A DNA stretch of 64,000 nt. Source: Parvibaculum sp041688015 (lineage in GTDB: Bacteria > Pseudomonadota > Alphaproteobacteria > Parvibaculales > Parvibaculaceae). The position numbers were made by a program, and so were the translations under genes. A model generated the notes under the pieces. That model was not told where the DNA came from and ran no database searches. It was given only the letters and a program-made list of their open reading frames with translations. The DNA is taken from positions 783,063 through 847,062 of the forward strand of contig JBDNIY010000001.1 of assembly GCA_041688015.1 (NCBI GenBank). Direction: 5' to 3'. Of the stretch, positions 26,021 through 34,203 are shown piece after piece (position 1 is the first letter of the stretch; each line of letters starts with the position of its first letter).

Positions 26021-26054
26021 AAACGATCATACGTTCGTTTAATTAAGGTGACAA
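26021..26054 (-). promoter_or_regulatory. mccB promoter with overlapping TetR-type operator
   Basis: Reading the minus strand, TTGTCA (26054-26049), 17 bases and TATGAT (26031-26026) make a near-consensus sigma-70 promoter about 30 bases before the mccB start. The near-palindrome AAACGATCATACGTTCGTTT (26021-26040; 16 of 20 positions symmetric) covers the -10 box. The divergent TetR-family gene begins 70 bases away. This is the classic layout for repression by the neighbour. Confidence 0.75.
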
Positions 26055-26108
26055 GACGAGTGTGAAACCAGACTATCACCTGTCTGAAACGATTGCGAAA
26101 TCAGGGAC

Positions 26109-26699
26109 ATGGCCAGAACCGCAGGCTCATCAGGACCAAAGACGCTCGCCGCCATCCATGAGGCCGGGCTGCAGTTGATCTATGCCAAGGGCTATGACGC
26201 CATGAGCTTGCGCGATCTGGCAGCCAAGGTGGGGCTGCAACCCGGCTCGCTCTATAACCACATCACGACCAAGCAAGCCTTGCTGTTCAAGCTTATCGAC
26301 AACCACATGATCGCGCTGCATGAGCGCATCAGTGAAGCATTAGACGGCATCGATGATCCACGCCAGAGGCTCGAAGCCTTTGTCGCTTTTCACCTCACCT
26401 ATCACATCGAACGCAAGCGCGAGGTTTTCATTGGCTCAGCCGAACTCCGCAGCCTTGAACCCAAGAACCGCAGACGCATCGTCACTCAGCGCCACGCCTA
26501 TGAAAATATTCTCGCCGATATTCTGACGGCAGGCGTTAAGGCCAAGCAATTCAAGACCGGCGATATTCGCGTCAGCACCTATGCCATCCTCGCCATGCTG
26601 ACGGGGATATGCACCTGGTATATGCCCAAGGGGCGCGTGGATCAGGAGGCGTTGATTGCCACGCATATGCGGCTGGTAATGGCAGGGGTTTGTGGGTGA
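26109..26699 (+). CDS. TetR/AcrR-family transcriptional regulator
   Basis: The 196-residue protein has the N-terminal TetR helix-turn-helix: TLAAIHEAGLQLIYAKGYDA, then MSLRDLAAKVGLQPGSLYNHITTKQALLFKLI with the characteristic YNH.KQALL recognition end. The rest is helical ligand-binding sequence without a recognised motif. It faces mccB across 116 bases containing a palindrome over the mccB -10 box, so it probably represses the methylcrotonyl-CoA carboxylase operon and itself. By analogy with branched-chain catabolism regulators, its effector may be an acyl-CoA of leucine breakdown; that is inference. Confidence 0.9.
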   Translation: MARTAGSSGPKTLAAIHEAGLQLIYAKGYDAMSLRDLAAKVGLQPGSLYNHITTKQALLFKLIDNHMIALHERISEALDGIDDPRQRLEAFVAFHLTYHIERKREVFIGSAELRSLEPKNRRRIVTQRHAYENILADILTAGVKAKQFKTGDIRVSTYAILAMLTGICTWYMPKGRVDQEALIATHMRLVMAGVCG

Positions 26700-26706
26700 G
26701 GCTTGT

Positions 26707-27000
26707 CCTTCGAGACGGGCCAAGCGGCCCTCCTCAGGATGAGGTCACTTTTTTAGATTTACCCTCATACTGAGGAGGCAGCACTTGCTGCTGTCTCGAA
26801 GCACAAGCCGCAATCACATCAGTTCCACAGCCATCGCCGTCGTTTCACCACCGCCTTCGAGACGGGCCAAGCGGCTCACCTCAAGATGAGGTCATTTTTT
26901 TAAATTTACCCTCATGCTGAGGAGGCAGCACTTGCTGCCGTCTCGAAGCACAAGCCGCAATCACATCAGTTCCACAGCCATCGCCGTCGCTTCACCACCG
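26707..27000. repeat. 147-base tandem duplication of a hairpin repeat plus the thiolase 3' end
   Basis: Unit 1 (26707-26853) and unit 2 (26854-27000) differ at about 8 of 147 positions. Each begins CCTTCGAGACGGGCCAAGCG, contains CCTCA and TGAGG arms, and returns through GTCTCGAAG. Each then carries the last 40 or so bases of the thiolase gene, including its stop. Only unit 2 is continuous with the gene. A third, single copy of the hairpin part is at 49402-49493. Confidence 0.9.
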
Positions 27001-28169
27001 CCGATGCAGAGCGAGGCAACACCGCGTTTGCCGCCATTGCGCTTCAGCACATTGAGCAGCGTGACGAGGATGCGCGCGCCTGATGCGCCAATCGGATGGC
27101 CCAGCGCACAAGCGCCGCCATAAACGTTTACGTTATCATGACTCAAGCCAAGCTCGCGGATCGCCAGCATGGCGACAACGGCAAAGGCTTCATTGACTTC
27201 AAAGGCATCGACATCGCCTTTTGACCAGCCCGTGCGCTCAAACAATTTGTTGATTGCAGAAATGGGTGCCGTGGGAAAAAGACCCGGCGTGTCGGCAAAA
27301 CTCGTTTGCCCGCGAATAGCGGCGAGTGGATGCAGGCCGCGCCGCTCGGCTTCACTGAGGCGCATCAACACAAGCGCTGCCGCACCATCGGAAATCGAAC
27401 TAGAATTGGCCGCTGTCACCGAACCATCTTTGGCAAAAGCGGGCTTCAAGGTAGGGATTTTTGCCGGGTCCGCTTTGCCGGGCTGCTCATCGATCACCAC
27501 ATTCACCTCACCCTTGCGGGTCTTGATGGTGACGGGGACAATCTCGGCGGCAAAGCTGCCATCCGTGCTGGCGCGTTGCGCGCGAGACAGAGACTCGATG
27601 GCATAAGCATCCTGCATGTCGCGTGACAATTGATAGGCCTGCGCCACCTCCTCGGCATAGGCGCCCATCAGACGGCCCTCATAGGCGTCCTCCAGCCCGT
27701 CGAGGAACATATGGTCCTTCACCTCGCCGTGGCCCAGCCGCATGCCGCCACGCGCCTTAGGCAGCAGGTAGGGCGCATTAGTCATGCTCTCCATGCCGCC
27801 TGCCACGATCACATCGCCATGACCCGCCACGATTGCGTCATGCGCCATCATCACGGCCTTCATACCTGAGCCGCACATCTTGTTGACGGTCGTGCAAGGC
27901 GTGCCCTTGTCGAGACCAGCATAAAGCGCGGCCTGACGCGCGGGCGCCTGCTTTGTCCCCGCTGAGAGGACGCAGCCCATCAGCACTTCATCGACGGCGG
28001 CGGATGCAACACCGACCCGCTCAACCGCTGCCTTAACGGCCACCGCGCCAAGCTCTGGTCCGCTCATGTCCGACAACACACCTTGAAAGCCGCCCATGGC
28101 GGTGCGCGCCGCACTGACGATGACAATGGGATCAGCGGCGGGGTCAGACGCAAAATTGGAATGTGACAT
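26961..28169 (-). CDS. acetyl-CoA C-acyltransferase (thiolase)
   Basis: Thiolases cleave or form 3-oxoacyl-CoA. From the ATG at 28169, with GAGGA six bases before it, the protein has 402 residues. The nucleophile is Cys99 in TVNKMCGSGMKAVMM; the second active-site pair is His in CALGHPIGASGAR and Cys in ASLCIGGGEATAM. It is the acetoacetyl-CoA/3-ketothiolase type (PDPI-like VSAARTAMGGFQG start). Near mccAB and isovaleryl-CoA dehydrogenase, a role at the acetoacetate end of leucine breakdown is plausible, but a general 3-ketothiolase is equally possible. Its 3' end is copied in a tandem repeat just downstream. Confidence 0.93.
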   Translation of the reverse strand: MSHSNFASDPAADPIVIVSAARTAMGGFQGVLSDMSGPELGAVAVKAAVERVGVASAAVDEVLMGCVLSAGTKQAPARQAALYAGLDKGTPCTTVNKMCGSGMKAVMMAHDAIVAGHGDVIVAGGMESMTNAPYLLPKARGGMRLGHGEVKDHMFLDGLEDAYEGRLMGAYAEEVAQAYQLSRDMQDAYAIESLSRAQRASTDGSFAAEIVPVTIKTRKGEVNVVIDEQPGKADPAKIPTLKPAFAKDGSVTAANSSSISDGAAALVLMRLSEAERRGLHPLAAIRGQTSFADTPGLFPTAPISAINKLFERTGWSKGDVDAFEVNEAFAVVAMLAIRELGLSHDNVNVYGGACALGHPIGASGARILVTLLNVLKRNGGKRGVASLCIGGGEATAMAVELM

Positions 28170-28267
28170 AAGAAATCCTCGGGCTATTGTCTTAGGCATA
28201 AGCTGGCAGGCCGGAACAGCCTTGCCATGAAATCTAGCTCAAAAAACACGGTTCGGGGGAACGACTT

Positions 28268-29143
28268 ATGGATTTTTTACACAACATGGAATGGGTGCTG
28301 CCTTTTCGTAGCGCGCCTGCAACAATGCTCGCCAATGGTTTCACCTGGCTCGGCTATAGCACTTTTTTCCTGATCGCCTTGCCGCTCGCCTATTGGCTGT
28401 GGAACCGGACCATCGCTATGCGCCTTGTCGTGTTGATTGCCATCACAGCCGTCATCAATAGCTGGCTCAAGGACTACTGGCAGGACCCACGCCCACCGCG
28501 CGACCTCTGGCTCGACCAACGCGTCGAAGGCTCCTATGGGCGTCCTAGCGGCCACGCACAAGTCTCCTTTGCCATGTGGATGTGGGTCGCTTATGAAATC
28601 AAAAAATCATGGGCTTGGGCGCTCGCCATTATCGTTGTGACGGGCGTCTGCTTGAGCCGTCTCTATCTTGCAGTCCATGACATTGACGACGTTCTGACGG
28701 GCCTGTCGCTCGGCGTCGTTGGCATGCTTCTTTTCATCTGGATGCAAACCTCCGCCTTTGCCCCCATTCGCAATCTGCCAACCATTGCTCATTTGGCCAT
28801 CATCGTGGCCGTAGGCGTCGTTCTCATGCTGACATGGCCAAACGGCCATGACGCCACACCAACCATCGGCTTGCTCGCACTGCTTTTTGGCTGGTTCATC
28901 GGCGCGGACATGGACCATCGCCTCGCCCCAAGCACACCGGTTCTTCCCGGTTGGATTGGGCGCGCTATCATGACCGTGGTCGGAATCGTCGTTCTATTTG
29001 CGCTTCAAATCGCGCTCAAAAAAGTCACTGCCGCATTCGGCCTGCACGGCGCGATGACAACCTATGCCGTTTCCGCCATTCTCGGCTTCTACATGACAGG
29101 TCTTGCCCCCTTGGGCTTTCGCGCGGTGAAACTCGTCAAATAA
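28268..29143 (+). CDS. PAP2-family integral membrane phosphatase
   Basis: The 291-residue protein has about eight hydrophobic segments and all three signature motifs of the PAP2/lipid-phosphatase family: KDYWQDPRP (motif 1, K-x6-RP), RPSGHA (motif 2, PSGH) and SRLYLAVHDIDDVLTG (motif 3, SR-x5-H-x3-D). The His residues are the expected nucleophile and acid. It should dephosphorylate a lipid phosphate such as undecaprenyl- or phosphatidyl-phosphate at the inner membrane. The second half adds further helices, longer than minimal PAP2 proteins. It stands alone, divergent from the thiolase, and converges on the thioesterase. Confidence 0.92.
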   Translation: MDFLHNMEWVLPFRSAPATMLANGFTWLGYSTFFLIALPLAYWLWNRTIAMRLVVLIAITAVINSWLKDYWQDPRPPRDLWLDQRVEGSYGRPSGHAQVSFAMWMWVAYEIKKSWAWALAIIVVTGVCLSRLYLAVHDIDDVLTGLSLGVVGMLLFIWMQTSAFAPIRNLPTIAHLAIIVAVGVVLMLTWPNGHDATPTIGLLALLFGWFIGADMDHRLAPSTPVLPGWIGRAIMTVVGIVVLFALQIALKKVTAAFGLHGAMTTYAVSAILGFYMTGLAPLGFRAVKLVK

Positions 29144-29146
29144 GGT

Positions 29147-29935
29147 TCAGCGCTTTTCGATCACAAGGCTCTGCGTACAACGACCGAAATAACCACGCTC
29201 ATCGGCAAGGCGGCCCGCCGCCATGCCGATGCCTGCGGGGTCAACCCATGTTTCGGCATCGAGCAATATCCATTCGCCCACTGGCATCCGCGCAAGATTG
29301 ATCGACAGATCGCCATTGAGAAACGTCCAACCCTCACCCAATACCGACGACACGCCGTTTGAAAAATCTGCCGTCATCACCGCCCGCATCAAGGGCGAGT
29401 TTGTCTCGCCCGCAATGATCGGCCGCACGGAGCGAAACCAACAAGCCGCTGGCCCCATTCCGCTCACCAAACCGAACTCGCCCCGCGCGCTGCGCAATTC
29501 CATGCCAGAAATAAAGCCACTGCTGCGGTGCAAGGCATCGGCGATAGGCTTTGACTGCGCAACGCTCGGCACATCCGCTTTCTGCTCAGTCATGCCGCCA
29601 AGGTCGGGAATATCGCCGGTGCGAATTTTAAGCACGCTGGCGCGCGCGCATTCTTTTTCACCTGTGAACAACGAGGCGGCGCAAAGCTGTATCTTCCTTC
29701 CCTCACGCACAACCTCACTTCGGATTGTCAACGGCCCAACCGGCACGGGGCGCAACAGATCAATCGTCATGCGCACGACCTGCATTGGCACGGCGGTCGG
29801 GATCGCCTCGACCACATGCGCAATCAGCGAAGAAGGCGCACCGCCATGCTGCATTGAGGGGTCCCAGGGACCGGCCGCATGAGACGTGGCCAAGGCCACG
29901 CCGTCTTTCATTTCAAAGACAGCATCAGTAGACAT
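29147..29935 (-). CDS. acyl-CoA thioesterase-like protein, double hotdog
   Basis: The 262-residue protein matches the TesB-like double-hotdog family: GPWDPSMQHGGAPSSLIAHVVEAIPTAVPMQVVRMTIDLLRPVPVGPL is the typical first hotdog, and ADFSNGVSSVLGEGWTFLNGDLSINLARMPVGEWILLDAETWVDPAGIGMA is the second. The HGG and DLSINL segments are where the catalytic residues of the family lie. It should hydrolyse an acyl-CoA. It starts 11 bases after isovaleryl-CoA dehydrogenase on the same strand, so it may release CoA from a branched-chain acyl-CoA; the substrate is inferred. Confidence 0.88.
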   Translation of the reverse strand: MSTDAVFEMKDGVALATSHAAGPWDPSMQHGGAPSSLIAHVVEAIPTAVPMQVVRMTIDLLRPVPVGPLTIRSEVVREGRKIQLCAASLFTGEKECARASVLKIRTGDIPDLGGMTEQKADVPSVAQSKPIADALHRSSGFISGMELRSARGEFGLVSGMGPAACWFRSVRPIIAGETNSPLMRAVMTADFSNGVSSVLGEGWTFLNGDLSINLARMPVGEWILLDAETWVDPAGIGMAAGRLADERGYFGRCTQSLVIEKR

Positions 29936-29946
29936 GGAAAAACTCT

Positions 29947-31119
29947 TTACTTCGTTTCGTTGAATAGCTCGCGCCCGATCAGCATGCGGCGAATTTCGCT
30001 TGTGCCCGCCCCAATCTCATAGAGCTTGGCATCGCGCAGCAACCGCCCGGTCGCATAATCATTGATATAGCCATTGCCGCCCAAGGCTTGAATGGCTTCG
30101 AGCGCCATCCATGTCGCTTTCTCGGCTGAATAGAGGATCGCGCCCGCCGCATCTTTGCGCGTCGTCTGGCCCCGGTCGCACGCCTTGGCCACCGCATAGA
30201 CATAAGCACGACAGGCATTCATGGTTGAATACATGTCAGCCAATTTGCCTTGCATCAATTGGAACGTGCCGATGGGTTCACCGAACTGCTTGCGTTCATG
30301 CACGTAAGGCACAACGGCATCCATGCAGGCGAGCATGATGCCGAGCGGACCGCCCGACAGTACGGCGCGCTCATAATCGAGCCCGGACATCAAAACCTTG
30401 ACGCCCTCATTGAGTTTGCCGAGCACGTTTTCCTCCGGCACCTCGCAATCAATGAACACCAGCTCTGCTGTGCTTGAGCCGCGCATGCCGAGTTTGTCGA
30501 GCTTCTGCGCGGGCGTGAACCCCTTCATGCCCTTCTCGATCAGGAACGGCGTGATGCCCTTGGGCCCCGCGCTGGGATCGGTTTTGGCATAGACGATCAG
30601 CGTGTCGGCGTCGGGCCCATTGGTGATCCACATCTTATTGCCGTTGAGGATAAAGCGGTCGCCCTTCTTTTCGGCCTTGAGGCGCATCGAAACAACGTCA
30701 GAGCCCGCACCGGGTTCCGACATCGCCAACGCGCCAACATGCTCGCCGGAAATCAACTTGGGTAGATATTTGTGCTTCTGCGCTTCACTGCCCCAACGGC
30801 GCAACTGATTGACGCAGAGATTGGAATGCGCGCCATAAGAAAGCCCGACGCTTGCCGACCCGCGCGAGATTTCTTCCATCGCCACGACATGCTCAAGATA
30901 GCCAAGCCCTGCCCCACCGAACTCCTCTTCAACGGTAATCCCCAGCAGACCAAGCTGGCCCAGCTCCGGCCAGAGATCGCGGGGGAACTCGTTGCTGGCG
31001 TCGATCTCGGCAGCGCGCGGCGTAATTTTTTTGGCGGTGAAAGCGCTCACCGTGTCACGAATCATGTCAGCGGTTTCGCCAAGATCGAAATCAAGCGATT
31101 GGAAGCTCATGCCAGCCAT
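29947..31119 (-). CDS. ivd: isovaleryl-CoA dehydrogenase
   Basis: The FAD enzyme oxidises isovaleryl-CoA to 3-methylcrotonyl-CoA, the step before methylcrotonyl-CoA carboxylase. The 390-residue protein has the acyl-CoA dehydrogenase fold with SYGAHSNLCVNQL, LAMSEPGAGSDVVSM and the catalytic Glu250 in GLDYERAVLSGGPLGIM. A glutamate at this early position, rather than near residue 370, is diagnostic of the isovaleryl/long-chain group. The C-terminus EAIQALGGNGYINDYATGRLLRD is standard. The start may be the first or fourth residue. It sits between a kelch-protein gene and a thioesterase on one strand. Confidence 0.95.
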   Translation of the reverse strand: MAGMSFQSLDFDLGETADMIRDTVSAFTAKKITPRAAEIDASNEFPRDLWPELGQLGLLGITVEEEFGGAGLGYLEHVVAMEEISRGSASVGLSYGAHSNLCVNQLRRWGSEAQKHKYLPKLISGEHVGALAMSEPGAGSDVVSMRLKAEKKGDRFILNGNKMWITNGPDADTLIVYAKTDPSAGPKGITPFLIEKGMKGFTPAQKLDKLGMRGSSTAELVFIDCEVPEENVLGKLNEGVKVLMSGLDYERAVLSGGPLGIMLACMDAVVPYVHERKQFGEPIGTFQLMQGKLADMYSTMNACRAYVYAVAKACDRGQTTRKDAAGAILYSAEKATWMALEAIQALGGNGYINDYATGRLLRDAKLYEIGAGTSEIRRMLIGRELFNETK

Positions 31120-31137
31120 AGAAATTATCTCTTCTTC

Positions 31138-32106
31138 TTATTTGTCGGAATAAATATCGACCACATCAGACGACGTGAAAACAGTGTAGACGCCCGCGCC
31201 GGGCGCCCCGCCCACGACAATAAACTTGCCGCGCGTGCCCGCCGCAATCGACCCATGGCGCGCCATCGGCAACGGCGCGGCCTTGCTCCACTTGTTGGTC
31301 TTCAGATCAAGCACGAAATGGTCGGCATAGGATCTTGGTGGCGAAATGCTTTGACCACCGCTCACATGAATTTGCCCATCAAGCAGCGCGGCCACATGCC
31401 CCTCACGCGGCAAGGGCAAGGCCGGGCCATTGCGCCAGACGCCCCGCGCCAGATCGAGGATATCGACGCGGGCGCTGGCGCTATTGCCAATGCTCCCGCC
31501 AATCACATAGATCGCATCGCCAACCACAACGGCGGCACTGCCGACACGCGGGGATGGGTTGGAAATTTTTGAAACGCTCCAGGACTTTTTGCCGAGGTCA
31601 TAAACGAAGATGCGCGCCGCATTGGGGCCGCGTCCGCCGATCGCATAGACTTTGCCGTCAACGCTGGCCAGTGTCAGCCCGACACGCGAACCGGGCATGT
31701 CCGGCCCCGATGTCCATGCACCGCTGCTTACATCAAAAATCCAGAACGCATTACTCTCCCGATCATGCGTTCTCTCGGCACCAGAGGTTTCGTAGCCACC
31801 GGCCACATAAATTTCATTACCATCCGTCGCAGTGCCAAATTGCTCAAGGCCGACCGGCAGTGCAGCGGCGGCGCGCCAGATATTGCCTTTCGTATCGTAA
31901 ACTTCGGTCAGTGAGCGCGGCCCAGACGTGCTGCTGCCACCAATCACATAGAGATCGTCGCCCACCAGCGCGCCGCCTGCATTGGCGCGCGCGGTCGTCA
32001 TTGGTGCGCCTTCGCGCCACCCTTCAGCAGAGGCAGCGCCCGCCATCACAAGGCCCGCACCCAAAAAGAAAACGGACGACCAGAATACACGGCTCACATA
32101 ACGCAT
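31138..32106 (-). CDS. exported kelch-repeat protein
   Basis: From the ATG at 32106 the protein has 322 residues with a signal peptide (RVFWSSVFFLGAGLVMAG, cut near GAASA/EGW). The mature part is a run of about six kelch blades, each with a GG pair and a spaced Tyr/Trp: DDLYVIGGSS, NEIYVAGGYE, GKVYAIGGRG, DAIYVIGGSI, GQIHVSGGQS and KFIVVGGAP. It should fold as a periplasmic or secreted beta-propeller. Function is unknown. The frame is open further upstream but that part is antisense to tRNA-Leu. It is 18 bases before ivd, an odd partner for a catabolic operon. Confidence 0.88.
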   Translation of the reverse strand: MRYVSRVFWSSVFFLGAGLVMAGAASAEGWREGAPMTTARANAGGALVGDDLYVIGGSSTSGPRSLTEVYDTKGNIWRAAAALPVGLEQFGTATDGNEIYVAGGYETSGAERTHDRESNAFWIFDVSSGAWTSGPDMPGSRVGLTLASVDGKVYAIGGRGPNAARIFVYDLGKKSWSVSKISNPSPRVGSAAVVVGDAIYVIGGSIGNSASARVDILDLARGVWRNGPALPLPREGHVAALLDGQIHVSGGQSISPPRSYADHFVLDLKTNKWSKAAPLPMARHGSIAAGTRGKFIVVGGAPGAGVYTVFTSSDVVDIYSDK

Positions 32107-32218
32107 GATCGACTTCAAACTCCAGAACAGCGCCCGGCACAAATCAGGGACGATGGAGGGGGAGTTTGCTTGATTTAGGCGGTAAGGGCCAGAGGAAGGA
32201 CCGCGTCCTAAAAACGAA

Positions 32219-32259
32219 AAAGCCGGTTTCTGCATGAGGTCAAGCAGAGAACCAGCTTT
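32219..32259 (-). terminator. rho-independent terminator of tRNA-Leu
   Basis: AAAGCCGGTTTCTGC (32219-32233) pairs imperfectly with the arm at 32244-32259. On the minus strand the hairpin is followed by TTTTTCGTTTTT. It lies 23 bases past the tRNA 3' end. Confidence 0.75.
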
Positions 32260-32281
32260 CCGTATATCCATCTTAAAGACA

Positions 32282-32366
32282 TGGTGCGGTCGAGAAGACT
32301 CGAACTTCCACGGGTTGCCCCACAGCGACCTCAACGCTGCGCGTCTACCAATTCCGCCACGACCGC
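32282..32366 (-). tRNA. tRNA-Leu(GAG)
   Basis: The 85-base gene folds as a class II tRNA. The acceptor arms GCGGTCG and CGACCGC pair fully and the CCA end is encoded. The D-arm has the GGTAGACGCG segment, and the anticodon stem CAGCG/CGCTG holds the loop TTGAGGT, giving anticodon GAG (reads CUC/CUU). A long variable arm (TGGGGCAACCCGT) identifies leucine. The T-arm has GTTCGAGTC. A terminator follows. Confidence 0.97.
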
Positions 32367-32440
32367 GCATGTCTTTGAAGACGCGCCGATGTATCAAACC
32401 CCACAGAGTACATCAAGCTGCAAATTCACCTCGGCCCGCT

Positions 32441-33253
32441 TTAGATGCCGTCGCCATCCGTGTTGCCCGGCAAATGAATACCACATTCGTCCTTATCACG
32501 GCCAACCCAGCGCCCGTCACGGTAGCTGCCGCCCTCGGGCACCTTCTCCGTGCAAGGCATGCAGCCAATCGACAGATAGCCGTCTTTGACGAGCGGATGG
32601 CGCGGCAAGCGATGGGTTTCGGTATAGGATTCAAGCTCCTCCTGGCTCCAAAAGGCCAGTGGGTTGATCTTGAAACGGGTGCCCAGCGAGCCGACCTTGA
32701 CGGGGCCGCCGGTGCCGCGAATGGCTTCTTCCTCGATGGGATGCATGGCAGCACGCGCATGGGTCTGGAAGCGCTTACGGCCCGTAATCGAGGCCGAAAA
32801 GCCCGCCAATGCCCGCTCCAGCGGCAATACCTTGCGCACATAGCAGCAACCATCAGGGTTGGTGTTCCACAAACCCCCATTGGGGTCTTTGGCCTGCAAA
32901 TCAGACGGATGTGGCCCTGCCGCACGCACATCGGTGAGCCCGAGGCGCTCTTGCAAGCGGTCGCGATAACGCAAGGTTTCGCCAAACAGCTTGCCGGTAT
33001 TGAGGAAAATTACCGGCGTCTCAGGGTCAATCTCGGCAACCATATGCAACAAGACCGCTGATTCTGCGCCAAAGGACGAGACAACGGCAATATCGCCGGG
33101 AAAGGCACGCCGGATCATCGCCTCAAGCAGATCACCGCCTGCGAGGCCAGGATAAGTGTTGCGAAGTGATTCGAGGCGCGGGGACAAAGAAACGGGCGGC
33201 GCATCCATGACAGCTGCGCGGCCTTCATGGGCTTTGAGGTTCAACACAGTCAT
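32441..33253 (-). CDS. cysH: adenylylsulfate (APS) reductase, 4Fe-4S type
   Basis: The enzyme reduces APS to sulfite with thioredoxin in assimilatory sulfur metabolism. From the ATG at 33253 it has 270 residues. The pyrophosphatase-like loop SSFGAESAVLLH and FLNTGKLFGETLRYRD are typical. Cys136-Cys137 and Cys231-x2-Cys234 form the iron-sulfur cluster site, which marks the APS-using rather than PAPS-using branch. The catalytic Cys257 is in DECGIH. The start overlaps the upstream siroheme gene (ATGA), so the two are coupled. No sulfite reductase gene stands between or beside them. Confidence 0.94.
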   Translation of the reverse strand: MTVLNLKAHEGRAAVMDAPPVSLSPRLESLRNTYPGLAGGDLLEAMIRRAFPGDIAVVSSFGAESAVLLHMVAEIDPETPVIFLNTGKLFGETLRYRDRLQERLGLTDVRAAGPHPSDLQAKDPNGGLWNTNPDGCCYVRKVLPLERALAGFSASITGRKRFQTHARAAMHPIEEEAIRGTGGPVKVGSLGTRFKINPLAFWSQEELESYTETHRLPRHPLVKDGYLSIGCMPCTEKVPEGGSYRDGRWVGRDKDECGIHLPGNTDGDGI

Positions 33254-33768
33254 GGGAGCCAACCCTTTTCTTCGACATAACGATCTGTACGGCGGCCAAT
33301 TTCGGCCATTCCCAGATCCTGGCGACGCCAGTCGTCGCGCTTGTCAGCCAGTTCATTCAATCGTCCAGCCCATTCCGGCCCGAACATATTTTCAAGGGCA
33401 CGGCGCAATCGTCGCGCCAAACCGGGCGACTTGCCGCCGGTCGAAACCGTTAGCATCAGATCGCCGCGCCGCACCGTGGAAGGCATGTGAAAATCACACA
33501 GCGCCTTCACATCCTCGACATTCACGAGCCCGCCAGAACCGCGCACAATCGCTGCGATTTTGGCGCTTTCCACCACATCAAGCCCCGCCACAAAGACGAT
33601 TTGAGCAGCTTCCAAGACATCGGACGCCGGGCGCTTGCCATCGGTATAAACGGCGACATGCGCGCCATTCCCATCCGCTGTCAGAAGCGCCAAGCGCTTT
33701 GAAAACGCCTCGCCCTCGCCTGTCAGGACGACCTTCGCCAAGGTGAGATCGAGAAGGATCGGGACCAT
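33250..33768 (-). CDS. precorrin-2 dehydrogenase / sirohydrochlorin ferrochelatase-like (Met8/CysG N-domain)
   Basis: The 172-residue protein resembles the N-terminal half of CysG: ILLDLTLAKVVLTGEGEAFSKRLALL (NAD-binding), then NVEDVKALCDFHMPSTVRRGDLMLTVSTGGKSPGLARRLRRALE, the conserved core with the VNVxDxxxxCDFxxPS signature. It should make sirohydrochlorin and perhaps insert iron for siroheme. There is no SAM-dependent methyltransferase domain, so that activity must lie elsewhere. The dinucleotide motif is GEGEAFSK, slightly altered from the usual GGGxVAxRK. The start at 33768 has AGG six bases before it. It is coupled to cysH, whose product supplies sulfite to a siroheme enzyme. Confidence 0.85.
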   Translation of the reverse strand: MVPILLDLTLAKVVLTGEGEAFSKRLALLTADGNGAHVAVYTDGKRPASDVLEAAQIVFVAGLDVVESAKIAAIVRGSGGLVNVEDVKALCDFHMPSTVRRGDLMLTVSTGGKSPGLARRLRRALENMFGPEWAGRLNELADKRDDWRRQDLGMAEIGRRTDRYVEEKGWLP

Positions 33769-33936
33769 GTGCAACCTGACCAGACGGGCCACACACTGCA
33801 GACCCTTTGTATTCTCCGTAGAAATAGGCCAGAGCGCCCGATAATTCAATACCAGAATGTATTTATCGAATAATAACTTATTTTAAGTGTGAAATAAGAA
33901 GGTGAGTCCGATCAAACTGGGCGGCTGCTGTAGAGA

Positions 33937-34203
33937 TCAATCGGCGGCGCGAATCGTCGAAGTGATTGAAATGGCTATCTTTTCGCTCTGCACCGTGATC
34001 TGTCCACGGGCAATGGGTACATTGTTGGCAAGCAGCCAAACTTCTTCGCCCGCATTGGCATCAAGCTCAATCACAGCGCCGCGCCCCATCTTCAAGAGCT
34101 GATGAATCGGCAAAGTGGCCCGGCCGAGGACAACGGAGATTTCTACAAAGACATTGCTGACAGCGTTCACTTCGAGCCCCAGATTACGCACCGACGACTT
34201 CAC
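33937..34203 (-). CDS. FliN/SpoA-domain protein (flagellar switch FliN-like), no flagellar neighbours
   Basis: The C-terminal 75 residues are a clear SpoA domain of the FliN type: VNAVSNVFVEISVVLGRATLPIHQLLKMGRGAVIELD, then GEEVWLLANNVPIARGQITVQSEKIAISIT. FliN is part of the flagellar C-ring and, as homologues, of type III secretion sorting platforms. The start is uncertain. I use a GTG at 34203, which gives 88 residues, near normal for a short FliN. The in-frame ATG at 34407 would make 156 residues and overlap lipB antisense. No other flagellar or secretion gene is in the window. Confidence 0.75.
   Translation of the reverse strand: MKSSVRNLGLEVNAVSNVFVEISVVLGRATLPIHQLLKMGRGAVIELDANAGEEVWLLANNVPIARGQITVQSEKIAISITSTIRAAD

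Noticed and set aside
29223..29882. 219-codon plus-strand frame opposite the thioesterase
   Set aside because: The double-hotdog thioesterase on the minus strand has recognisable motifs throughout; the other strand has none.
32107..32397. N-terminal extension of the kelch protein
   Set aside because: Its sequence is translated from tRNA-Leu and its terminator on the same strand; the signal peptide begins at 32106.
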